The notes: a model not told the origin generated them from the letters alone. A stretch of DNA of 7,807 bases from Pseudomonadota bacterium (GCA_023445955.1 JAEXJH010000460.1:1-7807); one strand, 5' to 3'. Positions 1 to 6,906 are shown, counted from the stretch's first letter. Translations and numbers: made by a program.

Positions 1-448
1 GGAAGAAGGTCGGGTCGATGGCTGGGGTGTCGAAGGCGATCTTCGTGACCGGCTCCCAGACGTCCGGGAAGCGCTTGGCGCGATAGAGCGTGAAGGTCCC
101 GGACCGGAACGCCTCCGGCGTCATCCAGGTCTCGCCCTCGGCCTCGAACACCACGGGGTAGGAGAGGTGCCACGGCTCGCGGATCACCGTGCTGCGGCGG
201 ACCGCCTGGTAGTCGGCGTCCAGCTCCAGGTGGTCGATGATCCCGTGACGCGTGCGGTAGTCGTAGGCTTCGGCGAACAGGTGCAGCCGACCGTCGCGCC
301 AAAGGCCGAACGGATCGGCCAGGAAGGCGTAGGACGGCTCCTCGGCTAGCCAGCGCACCGGGGCGGCATGCAGACCCCCAGCAGCGGCGACGTCCTGGAT
401 AGGGCTTTCGATGACGCCGACGCGCCAGATGTCCGAAAAGAGCGGCAT
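1..448 (-). CDS. Partial beta-propeller-like protein resembling the GINT1 N-terminal domain (5' part only)
   Basis: The reading frame is open from an ATG at 448 to the window edge, giving 149 residues; the C-terminal part lies outside. An in-frame TAG at 460-458 leaves no start further upstream, so the ATG is well fixed, although no good ribosome-binding site precedes it. Visible motifs are W-R-V-G-V-I-E-S-P-I near residues 8-17, LADPFGLWRDGRLHLFAEAY around 43-62, HLSYPVVFE at 94-102 and LYRAKRFPDVWEP at 121-133. From memory, this pattern (an ADPF blade, a 'lyp+LSYP' blade, then 'LYRA..FP..W') matches the five-bladed propeller domain placed at the N-terminus of plant GINT1 glycosyltransferases and found in bacterial proteins, often near glycan genes. 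It also resembles GH43-like propellers in shape. No signal peptide is seen, so a cytoplasmic location is likely. The coding call is firm; the family call is moderate and the function is unknown. Confidence 0.72.
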   Translation of the reverse strand, partial: MPLFSDIWRVGVIESPIQDVAAAGGLHAAPVRWLAEEPSYAFLADPFGLWRDGRLHLFAEAYDYRTRHGIIDHLELDADYQAVRRSTVIREPWHLSYPVVFEAEGETWMTPEAFRSGTFTLYRAKRFPDVWEPVTKIAFDTPAIDPTFF

Positions 449-497
449 GGCTCTGCGCTAACGCACTGCCGCCCCGATTGGCAAGCGCGGCTCCGTC

Positions 498-540
498 GAA
501 AGAAAAAGCGCCGCTCCCCGGGAGGCGGGAGCGGCGCCGG
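498..540 (-). terminator. Rho-independent terminator of the TonB-dependent receptor gene
   Basis: An 11-base-pair perfect GC-rich stem (arms 508-518 and 527-537, loop of 8 at 519-526) is followed, reading the minus strand, by TTTTTCTTTC (507-498). The hairpin begins about 35 bases after the receptor stop codon. There is no T-tract on the plus-strand side, so it is one-directional. It separates the receptor transcript from the partial propeller gene downstream on the same strand, which therefore probably has its own promoter or depends on readthrough. Confidence 0.9.
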
Positions 541-570
541 AGTACTAGGCGGGGGAAGAAGGAAGGACGC

Positions 571-3366
571 CTAGAAGTTGTAGCGCAGGCCCACGATGAA
601 CTGACGGCCGCTGTGGGTGTAGACGTTCAGACGGTTGCTATCGCTGACGTACTGGTCGTTGAACTCGTCGGTCAGGTTCACGCCTTCCAGCGACAGCTTC
701 AGGTTCTCGCGGATGTTCCAGCTGGCCTGCATGTCGACGTTGAGGGTCTCGTTGGTGCCCTGGACGGTGTTGCCGTCGCTGCCCGGGACCTGGGTCAGGT
801 AGCCGGCGCGATAGGCCAGCGAGCCGCGGACGCTCCACTTGTCGGTTTCGTAGTAGAGCGTCGCGTTGGCGGCGTTCTTCGACAGGCCGATCAGGTCGTT
901 GATCACCACCGGCGCGCCGGCCGTCGACGAGGTCGGATACTCGATCTTGGAGGCGACGTAGGTGTAGTTGGCGATCACGCCGAAGTGGCGCATCCAGCCC
1001 GGCAGGAAGGTGAGAGGCTGCTGGACGTTCAGCTCGAAGCCCTTCAGGTCCCCGCCCTTGGTGTTGATGGGCTTGGAGACCTGGAACAGCATGTCCGGCG
1101 TGGCCGAGGTGCCGGCGATCAGCGAGTCCGGCAGGCCCAGGGTGTTGTAGACGCGCTGCTCGCTCTGGGTGGCCACGAAGGTGTCGATCTTCTTGTAGAA
1201 GAAGCCGGCGGCGAACATCGTGCCCGAGGACGGGTACCATTCCAGCGAGACGTCCAGATTCTTGGACTGGGTCGGGTTCAGGTACGGGTTGCCCGAGCTG
1301 AAGCTGCGGTTGGCGCCTTGCACCGCGACGTCGCCGCCGGGCGACAGCGAGCCGATGCCCGGACGGGCGATCGTCTTGGCGGCGCTGAAGCGGGCCACGA
1401 AGGTGTCGGTGACGTCGGCCGCCAGGTTGAACGAGGGCAGGGTCAGGTCGTAGTCGCGCTTGACCTCGACGCGCTGGACGCTGCCGCCGACCGCGGCATA
1501 GCCGGCCGACGGGTGGTGGGTGGGGACGCGGGGCACGCGGGCGGCGCGGCGGAAGGGCAGGCCCAGGGCGTTGAAGCGGAACTCGGCCTGAACGTAGCCG
1601 CCGGTGTCACGCTCTTCGACCGCGCCGTACTGGCCGCGGGCCGAGGTGTTGTTGGTGCCGGTCAGGGCGTAGATGCCCGTGTTGCTGTAGATGTTCAGCA
1701 GGGCGGCGTACTTGTCGATATCGGGCACCAGCCAGGCGGTGGCGTTGCCGGCCGGCATGCCCAGGCCCTTGCCGAAGCCGCTGAACACCTTGGAGACCGA
1801 GGCCAGTTGGTCGGGGGTCAGGGTCTGGCTGACGGTCTCGCTGGTGCGATACAGGCCATAGCTGTCGTACTCGAACTTGCGCCAGTCGACGCCGGCCTTG
1901 ATCTTCAGGTTCTCGTTGGCTTCCCACTCGCCATAGACCTTGGCGGTTGAGAACTGGTTCTCGACGAAGGTTGGGCGGATGCGGACTTCCGAGGTGCCGT
2001 TGATCGCCGACCAGTTGGCCGGATTGGTCGGGTCGAAGCCCAGCGTGATGCCTGGGGCGCGGCTGGTGCGGAAGTCGTAGGCGTAGCCCTGGCTGTTGGC
2101 CCGGTCGAAGGTGACGATCGTCGAGACCGGCTGGGTGAAGGTCGAGTCCGCAAAGCCCATGATGCCGCCGAGCACGAAGCGGTCGCCGAAATTGTGCTTG
2201 GCCGACAGGGTGGTCTGCTTGAACTCGGTGTTCAGCTCGTCATAGGCCGACTGGGTGCGCAGATCGACATTGTCCATGCGGGCTTGGACCAGATCGCTGC
2301 CGACCACGACGCCATCGCGGATGATCGTTTCCGGCTTGCCGGTCGTGGCGCGCGACAGGCCGATGGCCTGCAGCTGGGCTTCCTTCCGCACGCCCGCCAG
2401 ATAGGCGTACAGCATGTCCAGATTGATCTCGGTATTGGAGTCCGGCTTGAACTGGATCGAGCCGGCCAGGCCCGTGCGCTTGTTCTTGATGTCGTAGCTG
2501 ACATAGGCCGGGATCCGCGGGGCGAAGATCCCCGTGGTGGTGTTGGTGTTGTTGATCTGGGCGATCGTGTAGCCCGGCACGGTCGAGGCGGCGTTGAAGC
2601 CGCCGTTGCTGCCGCCGACGGCCCAACGGGTGATGTTGGCGCCTTCTTCCTTCAGGTGGCGCTCTTCGTAGGCGGCCGAGAGCAGGACGCCCAGCTTGCC
2701 GTCGAAGAAGGTGCGGCTGGCCAAGGCCGAGAACCGCGGCGTCGTCTTCTTGGCGAGGTCGTTGTAGCTGGCGCCGGCCGACAGCACGAGCTGGGGCTTG
2801 CGGCTGTCGAAGGCGCGCGAGGTGTTCAGGTCGACCGTGGCGCCCAGCGAACCTTCCTCGACATCGGCCGAGGCGGTCTTGCGCACGGCGATGCTGTTGA
2901 AGAGGTCCGAGGCGAAGACGTTGAAGTCGAAGCCGCGACCGCGGTTGGTGCCGCCGCTGTTGGCCGTGCCGCCGGTGGTGGAGATGGCCTCCATGCCATT
3001 GATGCGGACGCGGGTGTATTCCGAGCCCAGGCCCCGCACTGTGATCTGGCGGCCTTCGCCGTTGATGCGCGAGATGGACACGCCCGGGATGCGCTGCAGC
3101 GATTCCGCCAGGTTCAGGTCGGGGAACTGGGCGATGTCCTCGGCCTTGATGGCGTCGACGACGCCGCTCGAGCTGCGCTTGATGTTGATCGCGCTCTGCA
3201 GGCTGGCGCGGAAGCCGGTGACGATGACGGCGTCGACTTCGTCGCTGGCCGGTTGGGCCGGCGTGGGCGCTTCCTGCGCGAAGGCGGCGCTCGCCACGCT
3301 CAGGGCCAGGGCCGAGGCGCTCAGCGCCAAGGCGGCGCGCATGGTGCTCTTGTGGTTGGTCGACAT
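571..3366 (-). CDS. TonB-dependent receptor, Caulobacter/Xanthomonas carbohydrate type
   Basis: This is an outer-membrane active transporter of 931 residues, energised by TonB-ExbBD, for a ligand that is probably an oligosaccharide. A Sec signal peptide occupies residues 1-30 (cleavage expected after A-F-A, before QEAP). A TonB box, DAVIVTG, lies at 45-51. The plug domain spans about 60-185, with FPDLNLAESLQRIPGVSISR at 81-100 and RQITVRGLGSEYTRVRINGM at 106-125. The 22-strand barrel fills the rest and ends in the typical terminal Phe (RYNF). The start at 3366 is chosen because GGGAGGG lies just before it and a signal peptide follows directly; the frame is open to 3480, but that extension of 38 residues would bury the signal peptide. 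Residues 606-619 are odd: conserved barrel residues are replaced by an Arg/Pro/His-rich stretch (see findings). The gene is divergent from the permease operon, which suggests shared control. The receptor class is certain; the substrate is unknown. Confidence 0.95.
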   Translation of the reverse strand: MSTNHKSTMRAALALSASALALSVASAAFAQEAPTPAQPASDEVDAVIVTGFRASLQSAINIKRSSSGVVDAIKAEDIAQFPDLNLAESLQRIPGVSISRINGEGRQITVRGLGSEYTRVRINGMEAISTTGGTANSGGTNRGRGFDFNVFASDLFNSIAVRKTASADVEEGSLGATVDLNTSRAFDSRKPQLVLSAGASYNDLAKKTTPRFSALASRTFFDGKLGVLLSAAYEERHLKEEGANITRWAVGGSNGGFNAASTVPGYTIAQINNTNTTTGIFAPRIPAYVSYDIKNKRTGLAGSIQFKPDSNTEINLDMLYAYLAGVRKEAQLQAIGLSRATTGKPETIIRDGVVVGSDLVQARMDNVDLRTQSAYDELNTEFKQTTLSAKHNFGDRFVLGGIMGFADSTFTQPVSTIVTFDRANSQGYAYDFRTSRAPGITLGFDPTNPANWSAINGTSEVRIRPTFVENQFSTAKVYGEWEANENLKIKAGVDWRKFEYDSYGLYRTSETVSQTLTPDQLASVSKVFSGFGKGLGMPAGNATAWLVPDIDKYAALLNIYSNTGIYALTGTNNTSARGQYGAVEERDTGGYVQAEFRFNALGLPFRRAARVPRVPTHHPSAGYAAVGGSVQRVEVKRDYDLTLPSFNLAADVTDTFVARFSAAKTIARPGIGSLSPGGDVAVQGANRSFSSGNPYLNPTQSKNLDVSLEWYPSSGTMFAAGFFYKKIDTFVATQSEQRVYNTLGLPDSLIAGTSATPDMLFQVSKPINTKGGDLKGFELNVQQPLTFLPGWMRHFGVIANYTYVASKIEYPTSSTAGAPVVINDLIGLSKNAANATLYYETDKWSVRGSLAYRAGYLTQVPGSDGNTVQGTNETLNVDMQASWNIRENLKLSLEGVNLTDEFNDQYVSDSNRLNVYTHSGRQFIVGLRYNF
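1511..1550. other. Extremely G-rich patch with a G-quadruplex pattern inside the receptor gene
   Basis: By hand count, 26 of 40 plus-strand bases are G, with 9 C, 3 T and 2 A. The run 1511-1533 contains four G-tracts (1511-1513, 1518-1520, 1522-1525, 1530-1533) with loops of 4, 1 and 4 bases, meeting the usual G3+N1-7 quadruplex rule on the strand that is template for the receptor. The receptor frame stays open, but the encoded residues 606-619 depart from what the family normally has. It is either real sequence or a base-calling artefact. Confidence 0.7.
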
Positions 3367-3369
3367 GGT

Positions 3370-3376
3370 CCCTCCC
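3370..3376 (-). promoter_or_regulatory. Ribosome-binding site of the receptor gene
   Basis: On the minus strand GGGAGGG is followed by ACC and the ATG at 3366. It is a strong match to the anti-Shine-Dalgarno sequence with short spacing. It decides the start in favour of the signal-peptide-bearing form rather than the open upstream extension. Confidence 0.75.
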
Positions 3377-3381
3377 AGTGC

Positions 3382-3394
3382 CCGCGTTTCGCGG
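3382..3394 (-). promoter_or_regulatory. Small hairpin just upstream of the receptor ribosome-binding site
   Basis: CCGCG-TTT-CGCGG forms a perfect 5-base-pair stem with a three-base loop (AAA on the receptor mRNA). It ends 5 bases before the GGGAGGG motif. It could affect translation or mRNA stability of the receptor leader, but a stem this short in GC-rich DNA may be chance. Confidence 0.3.
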
Positions 3395-3418
3395 ATCTCT
3401 CTTTCATGCCGAAGACGA

Positions 3419-3444
3419 TCAAGCCGCCTTCTTGGTTGGCTTGA
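3419..3444. promoter_or_regulatory. Inverted repeat TCAAGCC-N12-GGCTTGA in the receptor leader
   Basis: Two 7-base arms (3419-3425 and 3438-3444) are perfect inverted complements separated by 12 bases. It lies 53-78 bases upstream of the receptor start. It may be an operator for a dimeric regulator or a leader hairpin. No known site is recognised. Confidence 0.35.
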
Positions 3445-3550
3445 GGATAGGAGTGGATTTTCGTCGAGGGCCAATCCCAATCAGGTATGAACCTATGCGC
3501 GTTCGGCACGGATCGACGCGAGTTTCACCCTCTACAACCGATTGCGGAGC

Positions 3551-3565
3551 GTTTTCCGGGAAAAC
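3551..3565. promoter_or_regulatory. 15-base palindrome GTTTTCC-G-GGAAAAC, candidate operator
   Basis: Two perfect 7-base arms surround a single central base. The palindrome sits almost midway between the divergent starts, 185 bases from the receptor start and 171 from the permease start. The size and symmetry suit a dimeric repressor such as a LacI- or GntR-type sugar regulator, but the odd-length centre differs from the usual central CG of LacI operators. The match to a regulator is inference. Confidence 0.45.
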
Positions 3566-3594
3566 AGAACGAATGACGCCCAAACTCGGCGTGT

Positions 3595-3617
3595 GTTCGA
3601 TGTCGAACGGGGTTCGA
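3595..3617. promoter_or_regulatory. Cluster of three GTTCGA half-sites, candidate operator
   Basis: GTTCGA (3595-3600), TG, TCGAAC (3603-3608), GGG, GTTCGA (3612-3617). The first two form a perfect 14-base dyad with a 2-base centre, and the middle one also pairs with the third over a 3-base spacer. Overlapping dyads sharing one half-site suggest cooperative or alternative binding of a dimeric regulator. It lies about 120 bases upstream of the permease start. No regulator can be named. Confidence 0.45.
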
Positions 3618-3736
3618 TCCATGTCCGGCTTAGATCGGTCGATAGGCGAATTGACTTAGACCTGGTGGACGGGCGCCTCTAGCGTCGCTTCACCCACACC
3701 GACGTCAGATCGGTTTCATGAGGGAAGGGACCAAGG

Positions 3737-5053
3737 ATGACCGAAGCCGCCAAGCGGACGCGCGTGCGTTGGCTGATCATCACGGTGCTCTTCATCATCA
3801 CCACCATCAACTACGCCGACCGCGCGACCTTCTCTATCGCCGGCCAGTCGGCGTCGAAGGAGCTGGGCCTGGACCCGGTGGCGATGGGCTACATCCTGTC
3901 GGCCTTCGCCTGGGCCTATGTCCTGGGGCAGATCCCCGGCGGGGCGCTGCTCGACAAGTTCGGCTCCAAGAAGATCTACGTCATCTCGCTGGTGGTCTGG
4001 TCGCTGTTCACGGCGCTGCAGGGCTTTGCCGGCTTCTTCACGGGCCTGATGGCGGCCAGCGTGCTGTTCGCCATGCGCTTCGCGGTCGGCTTGGGTGAAT
4101 CGCCGTCGTTCCCCGCCAACGCCCGCATCGTCGCGGCCTGGTTCCCGGGCTCGGAGCGCGGCACGGCTTCGGCGATCTTCAACTCGGCGCAGTACTTCTC
4201 GCTGGTCGCCTTCGCGCCGCTGATGGGCTGGCTGGCCCATAGTTTCGGCTGGCGCTCGGTGTTCTGGGTGATGGGCGCTGTCGGCATCGTGGCCGCCATC
4301 GTCTTCGCCAAGCTGATCCATAGCCCGCTGGCCCACCCGGCCGTCAACAAGGCCGAGGTCGACTATATCGAGGCCGGCGGCGGTCTGGTGCGGATGGAAG
4401 AGAAGAACGCAGCCAACGGCGCGGCCTTCAACTGGGCCAACGTTAAGCAGGTGCTGGGGAGCCGCATGCTGCTCGGCGTCTACCTGGGCCAATACTGTAT
4501 CAACGTGCTGACCTATTTCTTCGTCACCTGGTTCCCGATCTACCTCGTGAAGGAGCGCGGCTTATCTATCCTGCAGGCCGGCTTCACCGCCGCCCTGCCG
4601 GCGCTGTGCGGCTTCGCCGGCGGCATCCTGGGCGGCATGATCTCGGATGGCCTGCTGAAGAAGACCGGCAATCTGGACATCGCCCGCAAGACCCCGCTGC
4701 TGCTGGGCATGGTGCTGGCCACCTGCATCATCCTCTGCAACTACGTTGAGCAGGAGTGGCTGGTCATCGTGATCATGGCCGCGGCCTTCTTCGGCAAGGG
4801 CGTGGCGTCGCTGGGCTGGGCGGTGGTGGCCGACACCTCGCCCAAGGAGATGGCCGGCGTCACCGGCGGCATCTTCAACACCTTCGGCAATGTCGCCGGC
4901 ATCGTGACCCCGATCGTCATCGGCTACATCGTCAAGGCGACCGGCTCGTTCGACGGGGCCCTGATCTTCGTCGGCGCCCACTGCGTGATCTGCATCCTGG
5001 CCTATTTCCTGATCGTCGGGAAAATCCAACGCCTGGAACTGAAGGCCGTCTGA
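3737..5053 (+). CDS. MFS permease, hexuronate/glucarate (anion:cation symporter) type
   Basis: This is a 438-residue inner-membrane protein with about 12 hydrophobic helices, the normal length for the anion:cation symporter family (GudP, GarP, ExuT relatives), which import hexuronates or aldarates with protons. Typical motifs are I-N-Y-A-D-R at 24-29 in the first helix, the loop GGALLDKFGSKK at 68-79 (the MFS 'motif A' position), GLGESPSFPANARIVAAWFP at 118-137 and ERGTASAIFNS at 140-150. The start is supported by GGGAAGGG at 3722-3729, 7 bases before the ATG. It is the first gene of a probable three-gene operon, two bases ahead of the next start. The context suggests it takes up a uronate or unsaturated product released by the two exported proteins. 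The family is sure; the exact substrate (hexuronate, aldarate, other acidic sugar) cannot be told from sequence. Confidence 0.93.
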   Translation: MTEAAKRTRVRWLIITVLFIITTINYADRATFSIAGQSASKELGLDPVAMGYILSAFAWAYVLGQIPGGALLDKFGSKKIYVISLVVWSLFTALQGFAGFFTGLMAASVLFAMRFAVGLGESPSFPANARIVAAWFPGSERGTASAIFNSAQYFSLVAFAPLMGWLAHSFGWRSVFWVMGAVGIVAAIVFAKLIHSPLAHPAVNKAEVDYIEAGGGLVRMEEKNAANGAAFNWANVKQVLGSRMLLGVYLGQYCINVLTYFFVTWFPIYLVKERGLSILQAGFTAALPALCGFAGGILGGMISDGLLKKTGNLDIARKTPLLLGMVLATCIILCNYVEQEWLVIVIMAAAFFGKGVASLGWAVVADTSPKEMAGVTGGIFNTFGNVAGIVTPIVIGYIVKATGSFDGALIFVGAHCVICILAYFLIVGKIQRLELKAV

Positions 5054-5055
5054 GC

Positions 5056-6900
5056 ATGACCACCCGTCGCTCCATCCTGGCCGGCGCCTCGGCCCTGGTC
5101 TTCGCCGCTCTCGCGCGTCCAGCTTCCGCCGCGCCATTGGCCACTGTGTCGACGCCGATGGCGCCGCCGGAGTGGGCGCTGCTGCAGCGCGAACTGCTGA
5201 AGGCCAACGAGGAGGCCTGCCAGGCCTTCTTCGCCCGCTATTTCGACGAGCGCGGCTGGTTGCGGGCGGTCGAGCGCTGGGGCGCCAACGACGGTCCCGA
5301 CGACGCCATCGAGAACGTCAACGACTGGCCGACCCTGCACGCGCTGGGCGCCGGCGACAGCTTGTTGGCCATGGCCAAGAAGGCCTTCGACGGCAATATC
5401 GCCCAGTACACGGCCGCCCGCACCAAGGACGTGCCGTTCGCCCGCGAGGGCATGTACTACCGCGAGTTCCCGGTCATGACCGACTGGCAGCACCTGTCCG
5501 AAGGGCTGTCGGTTTTCAACCTGCTGGGCCTGTCGGACCCTTATGACGCCAAGTACCGCGACCGGGTGAAGCGCTTCTCGGGTTTCTACACCGGCGAGGA
5601 CAAGGCGGTCGCCAACTACGACCCGACGCTGAAGATCATCCGCAGCATGATCACCGGCAGCAAGGGGCCGATGCTGCGCCCCGCCACACCGCTGGACTGG
5701 GCCGGGGACAGGTTCGACCCGACGAACTTCTTCATGGAGCACGGCGAGGACACCTACGAGCAGACGCTGCACCACTATGACGAATATGGCGACGTGGTCG
5801 GCGATGCGCCGCTGAACCTGCAGGCCACCAGCCTGGTGCTGAACGCCTACATGCTGGACCACGAGCCGAAGTACCGTGACTGGATCGTGTCCTATGTCGA
5901 CGCCTGGATCGACCGGGCCAAGGCCAATGGCGACGTGCTGCCCAGCAAGATCGGCCTCGACGGCAAGATCGGCGGCCCGAAGGGTCAGTGGTGGAGCGGG
6001 ACCTACGGCTGGGGCTTCAGCCCCCTGGTGCCGCAGACCGGCAAGCGCGAGGACCGCAACCGCGTGCCACGCGCCGTGGTCGGCTTCCTGAACGCCTATC
6101 TGCTGACCGGCGACGACAAGTATCTCGACGTCTGGCGCCGCCAGAACGACGTCATCAACGCCCAGAAGAAGACCGTCGACGGCAAGACCCAGACCCCGCG
6201 CATGTACGGCCCAAAGGGCTGGTACGGCTATGCGCCCGGCGAGTACCGCCTGAACGGCCTCGAGATCTGGTACATGTCGCAGAAGCCCAGCGACCGCGCC
6301 CGCGCCGCCGAGCATCCGTGGCTGAACTATCTGGACGGCAAGGACGCCGGCTTCCCAGCCAAGGCCCTGCGCGGCGATCTCGAACGGGTCCGCGCCCGCG
6401 CCCAGGCCCAGCGCGACGACAAGACCACGCCCGACACCCGCTTGGCCGACGCGGCGCTGGACATCAATCCGGCCAGCGTCACGGCCCTGATCCACCTGAT
6501 GGAGGGCGGCATCCAGATCGCCCGGCCGCCGTGGTCGGGCACCTCGCCGGCCCAGGGCGGGGCTCTGCATTACACGCGCCTGCGCTGGTTCGATCCCGAG
6601 CGTCGTCGCGCGGGCATTCCGCAAGATGTCGCGGCCCTGGTCGAAAAGTTGGGCGAAGACGAGACGATCGTCACCCTGGTCAACACCAACCAGGTCAGCG
6701 CACGCACCGTGACTGTCCAGGGCGGCGCCTATGCCGAGCACCAGATCCTCAGCGCCACGATCGGCGAGGGTGCCGCGACCCCGGTCGATTCCTCGGCATT
6801 CACGCTGCGCCTGGCCGCCGGCGCCGGCGCGCGGCTGACCTTGAAGATGAAGCGCTATACGAACGCCCCGACCCTGACCTTCCCGTGGGACAGGGCCTGA
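5056..6900 (+). CDS. Exported protein of unknown function, probable alpha-toroid glycan-active enzyme
   Basis: No named family is recognised. The 614-residue product starts with MTTRRSILAG and a hydrophobic stretch, a likely Tat signal (twin Arg at 4-5) with cleavage after A-S-A near residue 25, so it is expected in the periplasm. Residues about 35-430 look helical and rich in aromatic and acidic residues: WGANDGPDD at 75-83, NDW at 89-91, MTDWQHLSEGL at 141-151, HGEDTYEQ at 229-236, GLDGKIGG at 300-307 and TYGWGF at 316-321. Repeated helical pairs with conserved W, H, D and E are typical of (alpha/alpha)-toroid glycosidases and polysaccharide lyases. A beta-rich C-terminal part (about 535-600) could be a sandwich domain, as in many such enzymes. 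I recall similar unannotated proteins in Planctomycetes-type bacteria, but cannot verify this. The start lies two bases after the permease stop, so the two are translated from one mRNA. The coding call is sure; the enzymatic role is inferred from shape and context. Confidence 0.85.
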   Translation: MTTRRSILAGASALVFAALARPASAAPLATVSTPMAPPEWALLQRELLKANEEACQAFFARYFDERGWLRAVERWGANDGPDDAIENVNDWPTLHALGAGDSLLAMAKKAFDGNIAQYTAARTKDVPFAREGMYYREFPVMTDWQHLSEGLSVFNLLGLSDPYDAKYRDRVKRFSGFYTGEDKAVANYDPTLKIIRSMITGSKGPMLRPATPLDWAGDRFDPTNFFMEHGEDTYEQTLHHYDEYGDVVGDAPLNLQATSLVLNAYMLDHEPKYRDWIVSYVDAWIDRAKANGDVLPSKIGLDGKIGGPKGQWWSGTYGWGFSPLVPQTGKREDRNRVPRAVVGFLNAYLLTGDDKYLDVWRRQNDVINAQKKTVDGKTQTPRMYGPKGWYGYAPGEYRLNGLEIWYMSQKPSDRARAAEHPWLNYLDGKDAGFPAKALRGDLERVRARAQAQRDDKTTPDTRLADAALDINPASVTALIHLMEGGIQIARPPWSGTSPAQGGALHYTRLRWFDPERRRAGIPQDVAALVEKLGEDETIVTLVNTNQVSARTVTVQGGAYAEHQILSATIGEGAATPVDSSAFTLRLAAGAGARLTLKMKRYTNAPTLTFPWDRA

Positions 6901-6906
6901 CCGCCT

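Larger units (their letters stand above)
3367..3736. promoter_or_regulatory. Divergent control region between the receptor and the permease operon
   Basis: These 370 bases carry no convincing gene; the small frames in it lack ribosome-binding sites and family features. The region is less GC-rich than its flanks and holds several dyads, listed separately. A TTGACT at 3651-3656 could be a -35 element for the permease operon, but no clear -10 box at normal spacing follows, so no promoter is called. The octamer AGATCGGT occurs twice in direct orientation, at 3632-3639 and 3707-3714. Both divergent transcripts must start here, so a shared inducer-responsive regulator is likely; no regulator gene is in the window. 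Confidence 0.7.

Noticed and set aside
1511..1554. A compensating pair of frameshifts as the cause of the odd receptor stretch
   Set aside because: Codons for expected conserved residues (V, V, T, S) remain in phase inside the patch, so substitutions explain it better than an insertion plus a deletion.
478..1950. A 490-residue plus-strand open frame opposite the receptor gene
   Set aside because: It is antisense to a clear receptor CDS, has no ribosome-binding site or recognisable domain, and its Val/Gly/Ala/Arg/Asp-rich composition is what a GC-rich gene gives when read on the other strand.
2194..3444. A 416-residue plus-strand open frame opposite the N-terminal half of the receptor
   Set aside because: Same reasons: low-complexity composition, no domain, fully antisense to the signal peptide, plug and first barrel strands of the receptor.
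3367..3480. A 38-residue N-terminal extension of the receptor
   Set aside because: It would place the signal peptide internally, and a strong ribosome-binding site stands right before the ATG at 3366.
3419..3622. Small open frames in the divergent region (about 60-90 residues, both strands)
   Set aside because: No ribosome-binding site, no domain, and they overlap the dyads and the presumed promoters.
3651..3683. A sigma-70-type promoter using TTGACT as -35 and TCTAGC as -10
   Set aside because: The spacing of 21 bases is too long and the -10 match is weak, so only the -35-like hexamer is mentioned.
4756..5055. A 100-residue upstream extension in the frame of the 614-residue protein, starting inside the permease gene
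   Set aside because: The extension is Arg/His/Gly-rich shadow sequence of the permease and would bury the Tat-like signal peptide. The ATG at 5056, two bases after the permease stop, is far more likely.
5002..6741. A 579-residue minus-strand open frame opposite the 614-residue protein
   Set aside because: It mirrors the codon pattern of the plus-strand gene, which has a leader, tight operon spacing and conserved motifs. The antisense product is rich in Val, Gly, Ala, Leu and Gln with no domain.
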